From positions 1-8,933 of the forward strand of contig JAURQC010000065.1 of assembly GCA_030836325.1 (NCBI GenBank): DNA of 8,933 nucleotides, given 5' to 3'. The translations under genes were made by a program, and so were the position numbers. The notes below the pieces were generated by a model. It did not search any database. It was given only the letters and a program-made list of their open reading frames with translations, and had not been told where the DNA came from. Position 1 is the stretch's first letter. Every line of letters starts with the position of its first letter. The DNA is from Candidatus Nanopelagicales bacterium. Its GTDB lineage: Bacteria; Actinomycetota; Actinomycetes; S36-B12. This document shows, one piece after another, positions 1 to 6,618 of the stretch.

Positions 1-570
1 ATCGGTGCGATGGAAGTTCGCAAACGAGCGAGATGGTGTCGGACCGCGCTGACCTTGGTACCGCGACCCGTACTTCGCCGAGCCATACGGATGCTCAGCC
101 GGCGAGGAGAGCCGGAACAAACACAACTGACCGATCTTCATACCGGGATAGAGCGTGATCGGAAGAGTGGCAACGTTGGACAATTCCAACGTGACGTGGC
201 CAGAAAATCCCGGATCGATGAACCCCGCGGTCGAGTGGGTCAGAAGTCCGAGACGTCCCAGTGAGGACTTGCCCTCCAAGCGACCGGCAACGTCGTCGGG
301 CAGTGTTACGACCTCGTAGGTGGAGCCCAAGACGAACTCACCTGGATGCAGGATGAACGGCTCATCGCCCTCGGTCTCGAGCAGCCGTGTCAGGTCTTCT
401 TGCTCGATGCTCGGATCGATGTGCGGGTACTTGTGATTCTCGAAGACGCGGAACCAGCGATCCAAACGCACGTCGATGCTCGACGGCTGGATCATGGCCT
501 CGTCGTAGGGGTCCATCTGAACCCGCCCAGCAGAGATCTCCGCCTTGATATCTCGATCACTCAGCAGCAC
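1..570 (-). CDS. dcd: dCTP deaminase (Dcd), 3' end at window edge
   Basis: Dcd deaminates dCTP. Actinobacterial members are reported to be bifunctional (deaminase plus dUTPase) and yield dUMP for thymidylate synthesis in the cytosol. From a GTG at 570 the frame is open for 190 codons to base 1. It starts [16 protein letters not shown] and carries [11 protein letters not shown] (about 47-57), [11 protein letters not shown] (74-84), the nucleotide-binding [10 protein letters not shown] (100-109), [19 protein letters not shown] (112-130, with the family's catalytic glutamate E129) and the C-terminal [14 protein letters not shown]. The mycobacterial protein is 190 residues, so the stop codon is almost certainly the next triplet outside the window. 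The GTG start is fixed by the conserved N-terminus and by a -10 box six bases upstream. The upstream AraC-type gene is on the same strand, 31 bp away, but dcd appears to have its own promoter. Confidence 0.96.
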   Translation of the reverse strand, partial: MLLSDRDIKAEISAGRVQMDPYDEAMIQPSSIDVRLDRWFRVFENHKYPHIDPSIEQEDLTRLLETEGDEPFILHPGEFVLGSTYEVVTLPDDVAGRLEGKSSLGRLGLLTHSTAGFIDPGFSGHVTLELSNVATLPITLYPGMKIGQLCLFRLSSPAEHPYGSAKYGSRYQGQRGPTPSRSFANFHRTD

Positions 571-576
571 GCCGAA

Positions 577-605
577 AGGCTAGCGGAGCCCACGACCCAC
601 GTCAG
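577..605 (-). promoter_or_regulatory. dcd promoter (leaderless type)
   Basis: On the minus strand there is a -35-like CTGACG (605-600), a 17-bp spacer and a -10 TAGCCT (582-577), then six bases before the GTG start at 570. That spacing puts the transcription start on the G of the start codon. No Shine-Dalgarno sequence is present. The -35 box contains the TGA stop codon (604-602) of the upstream regulator gene. Prediction from sequence only. Confidence 0.6.
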
Positions 606-1321
606 GTGCCCTTGCGATACGCCCCCGGTGTCAGTCCCAAAATCGCTCGAAACTGTCGGGTGAAGGACGCCTGGTCGTAAAAGCCGCACTCGGCTGCGAT
701 ATTCCCCATCGACATGGGTGTGCTGGTGATGAGGTGCACGGCATGCTCGAGGCGGAGCCGCTGCAGCAACTTCTGTGGGGGAATTCCCAGCGTGCGCCGG
801 CACAGACGCTCGAGCTGCGTACTCGATAATCCCGCGACCTGCGCCATCTCTGCTACTCGCCATCCGTGGTGAATATCGCGACGCACGGCAGCGATGACGG
901 TCGCGAGGCCAGCGTGCGCGCTGTTCACCTGGGACTGCAGATCAATGGACAGCACAGCAACGCCGACGACGACGCCGTCGTCAACGAGGGCCGACTTGTT
1001 GGTGACGTACCAACCGAGCGAGCCGTCTGCCCGAACGATCAATTCCAGTTGCCCGCGAAGCGGCTTGCCGGTGGCGACAACTTCGGCATCCTGCTTTGCG
1101 TAGGAATCAGCCATCTCCCGGGCAAAGAACTCGTGCACCCTGCGACCAACAATGCGATCCGCTGGGAGGCCGACGCGGTCGCAGAAGCCGGTATTCACGA
1201 ATACATAGCGCCCGTCGACGCCCTTGGCCGACGCCATCACCTGCGGGATTCCCTCCACGAGTTCGGTGAACGATCGCAGGAGTTCTGAAGGAATCGCTTT
1301 TTGTATTAATTCGACAGCCAC
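602..1321 (-). CDS. PAS domain-containing AraC-family transcriptional regulator
   Basis: A 239-residue regulator if read from the GTG at 1321. Residues about 20-128 look like a PAS sensor fold (GVDGRYVFVNTGFCDRVGLP, GRRVHEFF, the RADGSLGWYVTNKSALVD strand pair). Residues about 138-237 are an AraC/XylS DNA-binding domain with both helix-turn-helix units (VAEMAQVAGLSSTQLERLCRR, and the C-terminal signature IAAECGFYDQASFTRQF followed by LGLTPGAYR). An in-frame upstream start at 1363 would add 14 residues and run almost to the putA start; I prefer 1321 because it leaves room for promoters. Codons 5 and 6 are TTA and ATA in an AT-rich stretch, unusual here. It is divergent from putA with 51 bp between starts, so it is a good candidate regulator of putA and perhaps of itself. 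The PAS ligand is unknown. Confidence 0.88.
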   Translation of the reverse strand: MAVELIQKAIPSELLRSFTELVEGIPQVMASAKGVDGRYVFVNTGFCDRVGLPADRIVGRRVHEFFAREMADSYAKQDAEVVATGKPLRGQLELIVRADGSLGWYVTNKSALVDDGVVVGVAVLSIDLQSQVNSAHAGLATVIAAVRRDIHHGWRVAEMAQVAGLSSTQLERLCRRTLGIPPQKLLQRLRLEHAVHLITSTPMSMGNIAAECGFYDQASFTRQFRAILGLTPGAYRKGT

Positions 1322-1327
1322 GCCTCT

Positions 1328-1333
1328 ACTCTG
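1328..1333 (-). promoter_or_regulatory. candidate -10 box of the PAS-AraC gene
   Basis: CAGAGT on the minus strand matches the two most conserved -10 positions (A2, T6) and sits exactly six bases before the GTG at 1321, as expected for a leaderless transcript. No convincing -35 is seen, which would suit a weak or activator-dependent promoter. Confidence 0.35.
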
Positions 1334-1337
1334 GCAC

Positions 1338-1366
1338 AAGACAGGCCCCCTGGTCGCGGGCATCCT
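1338..1366 (+). promoter_or_regulatory. putA promoter (leaderless type)
   Basis: A -35-like AAGACA (1338-1343, four of six consensus bases), a 17-bp spacer and a -10-like CATCCT (1361-1366) stand six bases before the ATG at 1373. The weak -10 (C instead of T at the first position) and the overlap with the divergent regulator promoter suit an activated promoter. No Shine-Dalgarno sequence is present. No clear repeated AraC-type half-sites could be picked out by eye in 1322-1372. Confidence 0.45.
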
Positions 1367-1372
1367 CTCGCC

Positions 1373-4300
1373 ATGAGCGCACCCACGGTCGATAACACCT
1401 CGACGGCCCCCGCATCTGCCCTCGAACTTCCCAGCGACGACGTCTTGGTCGCGAAGGCCGAAGCCCGGGCGCTGGCCCTTCTGGAAGCATCGCTCGCAGA
1501 CACCTCCCGGTCCGAGGCTTCATCGTCCAAGCGCTTGGCCCGACTGCTCGGGGACGACGCCGGCCGCGACCTACTGCTCGACCTCACCGACCAGGTGCTG
1601 CGCATCCGCGACCGTAAGCGCGCTGCCGAGCGACTCCACGATCTGACCGATGCTGGAGTGCCTGCGTCCCTCGGTGGCATCGACCGCCTCGGACTCGCCA
1701 CGCTTGGCAAAGTTGCACCCGCGATGCCGTGGGTGTCCGAGCAGGCCGTCGACTGGCGCATCGGCAAGGACACCGCCGACGTCATCCTGGCCGCCGAAGA
1801 GCCAGCGTTCTCCAAGTACGTCCGCCGGCGCACGGGAGAAGGCTTCCGCGTAAATCTCAACCTGCTCGGTGAGGCCATCTTGGGCAACGACGAAGCCGAG
1901 GCCCGCTGCTCCAAGGTCCTCGACCGCATTCGCCGCCCGGACGTCGACTACGTGTCCGTAAAGATCTCGGCGATCTGCGCGAACCTTGATGTTCTGGCCG
2001 AAGAAGACTCCCTCGCTCGAATCGAGGAACAACTGGTCGAGCTCTACCGAGCAGCGCGCGATGCCTCGCCGCGGACCTTCGTCAACCTCGACATGGAGGA
2101 GTACCGCGATCTGGAGTTGAGCCTGCAGTCATTCACGACGGTCCTCGATCGCGAGGAGTTCGACGATCTCTCAGCGGGCATCGTCTTGCAGGCCTACATC
2201 CCCGACTCGCACTCCGCGCTCGTCACGCTCGTCGACTGGGCCAACGCTCGTTACGCGCGCACCGGCACCGGAGTAAAGGTGCGGCTGGTGAAAGGCGCCA
2301 ACCTGGCGATGGAGGAAGTGGAAGCCGAGCTGCACGACTGGCACCCGGCTCCCTACCCAAGCAAGGCCGACGTCGACGCCAGCTACAAAGCGATGCTCGA
2401 GTACGCACTCCTCAACGCGACTCCCGGCGCACTGCGCATGGGTGTCGCGAGTCACAACCTGTTCGAGGTCGCCTGGGCGCTCACGCTGCGTGACGAACTG
2501 AACGCTCACGATCGACTCGAGATCGAGATGCTCGAGGGAATGGCGCCGCCGCAGTCGCGCGCCGTGCGCAACGATGCCGGTGGCCTTCTTCTCTACTCAC
2601 CCATCGTTGAACAATCCGAACGCGATGCATCCATCGCCTATCTCTCGCGGCGCCTCGACGAGAACTCCTCACCGGAGAACTTCCTGCGAGCACTCTTCGA
2701 CCTACAGCCTGGTAGCCCCGAATGGCACGAGCAGGCGCAGCGCTTTCGCACCTCGGTGTCTGAGCGCCACAGCGTCACCACGCTGACGCGGCGTAACCAG
2801 GATCGCACCCAGCCCATCGGCCGCTTCCCCGTCGACGGCTCGTTCCACAACGTGGCCGATACAGACTTCACCGTGCCGGTGAATCGTCGTTGGCTGCAGT
2901 CCCACCTTGATTCCTACGTCTCCCAACCGCCAGCCTTGGTCGAGACGATCGAGGGTGTCGACTCGATCATTGCCGACGCGAAGGCCGCCCAAGCCGAATG
3001 GGCTCAGACGAGTTGGGCGATGCGCCGCACCGTCCTGGCTCAGGTGGCGGAGGTTCTCGAGGAGCGCCGCGGCGAGGCAATCGCCGCAGAAGCCCACGTG
3101 ATGGGCAAGACGGTCCGCGAATCCGATCCAGAGATCAGCGAGGGCATCGACTTCGTGACGTTTGCCGCGCACCTGACGCTCACCCACGAGCAATACGAGA
3201 AGGACGGCCTCACCTGGGAGCCCCACAAGGTCACCGTGGTCGCGGGTCCGTGGAACTTCCCCTATGCGATTCCGTTGAGCGGCCTCGTGCACGCGATCGC
3301 CGCCGGCGGAGCAGCCATCTTGAAGCCCGCTCCTGAAGCGCGTGAGGTGGGCGCGCTGCTCGTCGACTCGCTGCATCAAGCCGGTGTTCCCGAGCACTTG
3401 GTGCAGCTCGCGTGCACCCCGGACAACGAGGTCGGTCAACGTCTGATTACCCACGACGACGTCGATCTCGTGATGCTCACCGGCAGCCTAGAAACCGCCG
3501 ATCTCTTCACCTCCTGGAAGCCCAGCCTTCGGATCAACGCCGAGACCAGCGGTAAGAACGCCATGGTCATCACCGCTGCAGCCGACATCGATCAAGCGAT
3601 CAAAGAACTCGTCAAGAGCGCTTTCGGTCACGCCGGCCAAAAGTGCTCGGCCGCCAGCCTCGCGATCATCGAGGCCAGCGTCTACGACGATCCGAGCTTC
3701 CATGTGCGTCTCGCTGACGCGGTCCGCAGTCTCAAGGTTGGTCCTGCCACCGACCTTTCAACAATCATGGGCCCGCTGATCGCTCCTGCGCGTGGTCCGC
3801 TCGAGCGCGCGCTCACAACGCTCGAGCCCGGCGAAACCTGGCTAGTCGAGCCGCAGCAGATCGACGAGATCACGTGGACGCCAGGCGTTCGTCGCGATGT
3901 TAAGCCAGGTTCCTGGTTCCACCTGACCGAGTGCTTCGGGCCGGTTCTGGGTCTGATGCGTGCAGACAACCTCGAGCACGCAGTCGAGCTGCAGAACGCA
4001 CCCATCTACGGCCTTACCGGCGGCATCCAGTCACTAGATCCCAAGGAGATCGAGTACTGGCGTGCCAACGTGCAGTGCGGAAACGCCTACATCAATAGGC
4101 ACATCACCGGTGCGATCGTGCGTCGTCAGCCGTTCGGTGGCTGGAAGCGCAGTTCGGTGGGTTCGGGAACCAAGCCTGGTGGCCCAGATCACCTGAATTC
4201 CTACGGAACCTGGACGCGCACGGATGAAATGACCGCCGCCGCTGTGTCCTCGAACCTGCAGGATTCTGTTATTGAACTTGCAGTCGTGGACTACGAGCAG

Positions 4301-4717
4301 GCTTGGAATTCGTACTTCTCACTCGAACACGATCCGACCAGCCTGGCCTGCGAGAGCAACATCCTGCGATACCGACCGCTCGATCTCGTGATTGCTCGAG
4401 TCGACTCCGCAGACTCCAGTGAAGTCCCGCTCCTCCGAGCCGCCGCACTTATCACCGGGACTCCGCTCGAGCTCAGCAACCGCGAGACCGAATCCGATGA
4501 GCACCTGGCCGCTCGCATCGCATGTCTAAGCGGAGATGTGCGCCTTCGCCTGTTGACCAAGACAAACGACGACGTACTCCGCGCTGCTAACTCCTCCGGC
4601 GTGACAGTCGACGACTCGTCCATCACCGGAATCGGTCGGCTCGACCTGCTGCGCTTCCTAAAGGAGCAGGCCATTTCCCAGACGATGCACCGGTACGGGC
4701 GACTCACCGGCAAGTAG
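1373..4717 (+). CDS. putA: bifunctional proline dehydrogenase / L-glutamate gamma-semialdehyde dehydrogenase (PutA)
   Basis: PutA oxidises proline to P5C with FAD, then oxidises glutamate semialdehyde to glutamate with NAD+. The protein is 1114 residues. Residues about 60-480 are the PRODH barrel: VDYVSVKISAI (191-201), NLDMEEYRDL (238-247), LQAYIPDS (272-279), VRLVKGANLAMEE (303-315), GVASHNLFEVAWAL (357-370) and EMLEGMAP (385-392). Residues about 500-955 are the aldehyde dehydrogenase: AGPWNFPYAIPLSG (624-637), ILKPAPEA (649-656), general base E724 in NAETSGKN, catalytic C758 in GQKCSA, ECFGPVLG (853-860) and RRQPFGGWKRSSVGSGTKPGG (about 917-937). A further C-terminal domain (about 965-1114) ends HRYGRLTGK. 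Trifunctional PutAs of about 1300 residues carry an N-terminal ribbon-helix-helix repressor; this one has no such domain, so control must come from elsewhere, probably the divergent PAS-AraC gene. Its end is 8 bp from the convergent SDR stop. Confidence 0.96.
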   Translation: MSAPTVDNTSTAPASALELPSDDVLVAKAEARALALLEASLADTSRSEASSSKRLARLLGDDAGRDLLLDLTDQVLRIRDRKRAAERLHDLTDAGVPASLGGIDRLGLATLGKVAPAMPWVSEQAVDWRIGKDTADVILAAEEPAFSKYVRRRTGEGFRVNLNLLGEAILGNDEAEARCSKVLDRIRRPDVDYVSVKISAICANLDVLAEEDSLARIEEQLVELYRAARDASPRTFVNLDMEEYRDLELSLQSFTTVLDREEFDDLSAGIVLQAYIPDSHSALVTLVDWANARYARTGTGVKVRLVKGANLAMEEVEAELHDWHPAPYPSKADVDASYKAMLEYALLNATPGALRMGVASHNLFEVAWALTLRDELNAHDRLEIEMLEGMAPPQSRAVRNDAGGLLLYSPIVEQSERDASIAYLSRRLDENSSPENFLRALFDLQPGSPEWHEQAQRFRTSVSERHSVTTLTRRNQDRTQPIGRFPVDGSFHNVADTDFTVPVNRRWLQSHLDSYVSQPPALVETIEGVDSIIADAKAAQAEWAQTSWAMRRTVLAQVAEVLEERRGEAIAAEAHVMGKTVRESDPEISEGIDFVTFAAHLTLTHEQYEKDGLTWEPHKVTVVAGPWNFPYAIPLSGLVHAIAAGGAAILKPAPEAREVGALLVDSLHQAGVPEHLVQLACTPDNEVGQRLITHDDVDLVMLTGSLETADLFTSWKPSLRINAETSGKNAMVITAAADIDQAIKELVKSAFGHAGQKCSAASLAIIEASVYDDPSFHVRLADAVRSLKVGPATDLSTIMGPLIAPARGPLERALTTLEPGETWLVEPQQIDEITWTPGVRRDVKPGSWFHLTECFGPVLGLMRADNLEHAVELQNAPIYGLTGGIQSLDPKEIEYWRANVQCGNAYINRHITGAIVRRQPFGGWKRSSVGSGTKPGGPDHLNSYGTWTRTDEMTAAAVSSNLQDSVIELAVVDYEQAWNSYFSLEHDPTSLACESNILRYRPLDLVIARVDSADSSEVPLLRAAALITGTPLELSNRETESDEHLAARIACLSGDVRLRLLTKTNDDVLRAANSSGVTVDDSSITGIGRLDLLRFLKEQAISQTMHRYGRLTGK

Positions 4718-4720
4718 CCA

Positions 4721-4746
4721 GGCGACTACGTGATGGTGTAGCCGCC
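4721..4746. terminator. hairpin between putA and the convergent SDR gene
   Basis: Arms 4721-4729 (GGCGACTAC) and 4738-4746 (GTAGCCGCC) enclose an 8-base loop. In plus-strand RNA the stem has one A-C mismatch; in minus-strand RNA that pair becomes G-U, giving a full 9-bp stem. It overlaps the end of the SDR gene and includes its stop codon. There is no U-tract on either side, so termination is a plausible inference, not shown. Confidence 0.4.
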
Positions 4747-5502
4747 ATCGACAACCACCACTTCACCGGTCATGAAGGACGACGCCTCGCTCGCGAGGTA
4801 GACGAAGGTGGGGCCGAGCTCATCGGGTAGTGCGTAGCGCTGTTGCGGACACAGATCCACCCACCACGGGGCGTATTGGGGGTCGTCGATCGGCGCGATG
4901 CCCGTCTTCACGTAACCGGGTGCGATCGCGTTGACACGAATGCCCGATGGCGCCCACTCCAACGCAAGGCTCTTCGTCAATTGATGCACCGCGGCCTTCG
5001 AAGCGTTGTAGGACGCTTGCCACTGTGGTCGGTTCACGATCAAGCCGGAAATGCTTCCGACGTTAATCATTACCCCGGAGCCCTGTTCCATCATCGGCTT
5101 AGCCGCAGCCATCGACATCGCCCACAGCGATTCGACATTCACTGAGAGCACGTTGCGGACCGTCTCCATCGGGGAGTCGAGGGATTCACCCCACTCGCAG
5201 ATGCCTGCGTTGTTCACCAGGACGTCGATCGATCCGAGGTTCTCAACGGTTTCCGTGACGATTCGTTCCGGCATGCCCGGCTCGGCGAGGTCACCGAGCA
5301 CCACATGGCCGCGTCGTCCTCGCTTTTCGACTTCCGCGAGCACGTCTGCGGCTGCCTCGGAGTCACGTCCGGTGATCACCGCGTCTGCACCGGCATCGCA
5401 GAGCGCCAGTAGCGCGGATCGTCCGATCCCGCGGGTGGATCCGGTGACGACGGCAACCTTGCCGTCAAGACGAAAGGTATCGAGTGCAGATGCTGTAGTC
5501 AC
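4726..5502 (-). CDS. SDR-family NAD(P)-dependent oxidoreductase
   Basis: A classical short-chain dehydrogenase of 258 residues. Visible are the Rossmann motif TGSTRGIG (20-27), D71 in VVLGDLAE, NNAG (97-100), N122 in SVNVES, the active-site serine region VGSISG (148-153), YNASK (Y165, K169), PGYVKT (195-200) and the C-terminal MTGEVVVVDGGYT. The region between serine and tyrosine (LIVNRPQWQAS) is two residues longer than in FabG and resembles SDRs acting on polyols and sugar alcohols, such as D-threitol or arabitol dehydrogenases. That makes a polyol or related alcohol a guess at the substrate, not a firm call. The GTG start at 5502 is supported by a TACGCT box six bases upstream. The gene is convergent with putA and follows the DUF2237 gene by 49 bp; nothing ties it to proline catabolism. 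Confidence 0.92.
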   Translation of the reverse strand: MTTASALDTFRLDGKVAVVTGSTRGIGRSALLALCDAGADAVITGRDSEAAADVLAEVEKRGRRGHVVLGDLAEPGMPERIVTETVENLGSIDVLVNNAGICEWGESLDSPMETVRNVLSVNVESLWAMSMAAAKPMMEQGSGVMINVGSISGLIVNRPQWQASYNASKAAVHQLTKSLALEWAPSGIRVNAIAPGYVKTGIAPIDDPQYAPWWVDLCPQQRYALPDELGPTFVYLASEASSFMTGEVVVVDGGYTIT

Positions 5503-5508
5503 CCACGC

Positions 5509-5514
5509 AGCGTA
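5509..5514 (-). promoter_or_regulatory. -10 box of the SDR gene (leaderless type)
   Basis: TACGCT on the minus strand fits TAnnnT and lies six bases before the GTG at 5502. No convincing -35 stands 16-18 bp upstream and there is no Shine-Dalgarno sequence. It suggests that the SDR gene is not simply read through from the DUF2237 gene. Confidence 0.55.
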
Positions 5515-5551
5515 GGTGGACCGTTAGTGAAACGAGCAGGTTTTGGTTCTG

Positions 5552-5941
5552 CTACTCCAGATCGCTGATGTCGTCGGGAGCATCCGCGCCGCACTCGGTC
5601 AGTGCATCAATCGGGACGATGGACAAAGCGGCTTCGTTGGTCGCCTTCATCACCACGGGAGCCTTGACGCCATCGGCGTACGCCTGCAGCCACCGACTCG
5701 CGCACACACCCCAGCGATCCCCGGGCTTGAGACCGGGGAACCCGAATTGGGGGTGCGGGGTGGAGAGATCGTTACCGACTGACTTCTGATGCTCGAGGAA
5801 CTCGGCCGTAACGACCGTGCACACGGTGTGCGATCCAAGGTCGTCGGGACCGGTGTTGCAATAACCATCGCGGTAGAAGCCCGTGAGGGGCTCCACGCTG
5901 CACACTTCCAGGGGCTCACCGAAAACGTTGTTCTGCTCCAT
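5552..5941 (-). CDS. DUF2237 family protein
   Basis: A 129-residue protein matching the DUF2237 pattern as I know it: NVFGEPLEVCS (5-15), PLTGFYRDGYCNTGPDDLGSH (about 18-38), VCTVVTAEFL, GNDLSTPHPQFGFPGLKPGDRWGVCASRW (about 57-84) and a C-terminal PVVMKATNEAALSIVPIDAL segment. The cysteines at 14, 28, 41 and 80 sit in these conserved motifs. The function of the family is not established; no signal peptide or membrane segment is seen, so it is probably cytosolic. The frame extends upstream to 6118, but ATG 5941 is preferred because family homology begins there and a TACTGT -10 box lies six bases before it. The gene is divergent from the secreted-protein gene, with 51 bp between starts. Confidence 0.85.
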   Translation of the reverse strand: MEQNNVFGEPLEVCSVEPLTGFYRDGYCNTGPDDLGSHTVCTVVTAEFLEHQKSVGNDLSTPHPQFGFPGLKPGDRWGVCASRWLQAYADGVKAPVVMKATNEAALSIVPIDALTECGADAPDDISDLE

Positions 5942-5947
5942 GTCCTC

Positions 5948-5953
5948 ACAGTA
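5948..5953 (-). promoter_or_regulatory. -10 box of the DUF2237 gene (leaderless type)
   Basis: TACTGT on the minus strand fits TAnnnT and is separated from the ATG at 5941 by six bases (GAGGAC). The GAGG within those six bases lies too close to the ATG to be a normal ribosome binding site. A 17-bp spacer would put the -35 at TGGCGA (5976-5971), only three of six consensus bases. Confidence 0.5.
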
Positions 5954-5992
5954 GATCGGGAACCTTGGCATCGCCACGCGCGTCCCAGCACA

Positions 5993-6487
5993 GTGATCGA
6001 AAAGGCCAGACAACGCCCCGCATCCAAAGTCTGGATCCTTGGTGGAGCACTCGTCAGCGCAGTCGCTCTCATCCTGACCGCTCCGGCGGCCTACGCAGCG
6101 TCCTCCCCGCTGGCGCAAGCCCTGGGTCTCCGTTCGGACGTCCAGTCAACAACCAGCCAGTACATCGATCGATATGAAGATCGACTCACAGTTGCTGATC
6201 GACGCGAACTTCGATCTACCGCTCGCGAAACACGAATTCAGTTGAATGCGCTGGTCCGCACCGTCCGACGCGCCGAAGCGCGTGACACCAAAAGGGCGTG
6301 GAGAGACGCTCTTCGTGAACATGCGTCGGCCGCAGACCTCATTGAGTCCCGCTTTGACGACGTGCGCTCAATCATCGAACCCGAACTGTCCTTCAGCGAG
6401 AAGCTGAGTGCATTCGCGGACTACTCATCAGCTATGCAGGCTTTCGAATCCTTGGGATCAGAACTGTCGCGCCGGGCAGGCAAGTAG
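5993..6487 (+). CDS. small secreted helical protein of unknown function
   Basis: I do not recognise the family. Read from the GTG at 5993 the product is 164 residues. It has a clear Sec signal peptide: basic N-region (EKARQRPASK), hydrophobic core (VWILGGALVSAVALILTAPA, about 13-32) and an AYA|AS cleavage site after residue 35. The mature part (about 129 residues) has no cysteine or tryptophan and is rich in Arg, Glu, Ala and Ser with helical spacing, suggesting a helical bundle in the cell envelope or outside the cell. The open frame continues upstream to 5789 antisense to the DUF2237 gene; GTG 5993 is chosen because it puts the signal peptide at the N-terminus. Neither a Shine-Dalgarno nor a good -10 box is visible, so the exact start is uncertain. 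tRNA-Gly lies 14 bp downstream. Confidence 0.65.
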   Translation: MIEKARQRPASKVWILGGALVSAVALILTAPAAYAASSPLAQALGLRSDVQSTTSQYIDRYEDRLTVADRRELRSTARETRIQLNALVRTVRRAEARDTKRAWRDALREHASAADLIESRFDDVRSIIEPELSFSEKLSAFADYSSAMQAFESLGSELSRRAGK

Positions 6488-6490
6488 ACT
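6485..6490 (+). promoter_or_regulatory. candidate -10 box of tRNA-Gly
   Basis: TAGACT fits TAnnnT and ends 11 bases before the mature tRNA 5' end, allowing a short 5' leader for RNase P. Its first three bases are the stop codon of the upstream secreted-protein gene. No clear -35 is seen 16-18 bp upstream, so co-transcription with that gene is also possible. Confidence 0.4.
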
Positions 6491-6501
6491 CTGGGCTCCA
6501 C

Positions 6502-6575
6502 GCGGGTGTAGTTCAATGGCAGAACATCAGCTTCCCAAGCTGACAGTGCGGGTTCGATTCCCGTCACCCGCTCCA
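6502..6575 (+). tRNA. tRNA-Gly, anticodon CCC
   Basis: A full cloverleaf can be folded: acceptor GCGGGTG (6502-6508) with CACCCGC (6565-6571), D-stem GTTC/GAAC, anticodon stem TCAGC (6527-6531) with GCTGA (6539-6543), loop TTCCCAA giving anticodon CCC at 6534-6536, and a T-arm with loop TTCGATT (6553-6559) and a G-T pair at the stem base. The discriminator is T6572 and the CCA end is encoded (6573-6575). The CCC anticodon reads GGG glycine codons. tRNA-Gly genes near dcd are familiar from mycobacterial genomes. Confidence 0.97.
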
Positions 6576-6589
6576 ATCCGCGTGAGGGT

Positions 6590-6618
6590 AGCCGGTTAGA
6601 GGTTTCCCGACACCGGCT
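6590..6618. terminator. hairpin between tRNA-Gly and the convergent ABM gene
   Basis: Perfect 7-bp arms AGCCGGT (6590-6596) and ACCGGCT (6612-6618) enclose a 15-base loop. The left arm touches the ABM stop codon (6596-6598) and the rest lies in its last codons. No U-tract follows on either strand. It is placed to stop both convergent transcripts, but the long loop makes this uncertain. Confidence 0.3.

Noticed and set aside
346..663. 105-codon plus-strand frame over dcd
   Set aside because: Shadow of dcd, whose minus-strand translation matches the family along its whole length.
866..1288. 140-codon plus-strand frame within the PAS-AraC gene
   Set aside because: Antisense to a gene with clear PAS and AraC motifs; no motif or start signal of its own.
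1341..1356. Small inverted repeat CAGG-CCC-CCTG in the putA/araC promoter region
   Set aside because: Four-base arms in GC-rich DNA occur by chance, and AraC-type proteins usually bind direct half-sites.
1306..1929. 207-codon minus-strand frame across the putA start
   Set aside because: Its translation is an Arg/Ser-rich low-complexity string typical of a shadow frame, and it would cover the divergent promoter region.
2702..3454. 250-codon open frame on the minus strand within putA
   Set aside because: Antisense to a clearly real gene with a strongly biased GC-rich third position; the translation has no recognisable motifs. Open antisense frames are expected in such DNA.
5535..5553. Possible terminator hairpin after DUF2237 (AGCAG / CTGCT, 9-base loop)
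   Set aside because: Only a 5-bp stem with no U-tract in the minus-strand direction; too weak to call.
5942..6118. 59-residue N-terminal extension of the DUF2237 protein
   Set aside because: DUF2237 homology begins at the ATG at 5941, a -10 box sits just upstream of it, and the extension overlaps the divergent secreted-protein gene.
6408..6599. Short plus-strand frame covering the tRNA
   Set aside because: It overlaps tRNA-Gly and the end of the secreted-protein gene and has no supporting signal.
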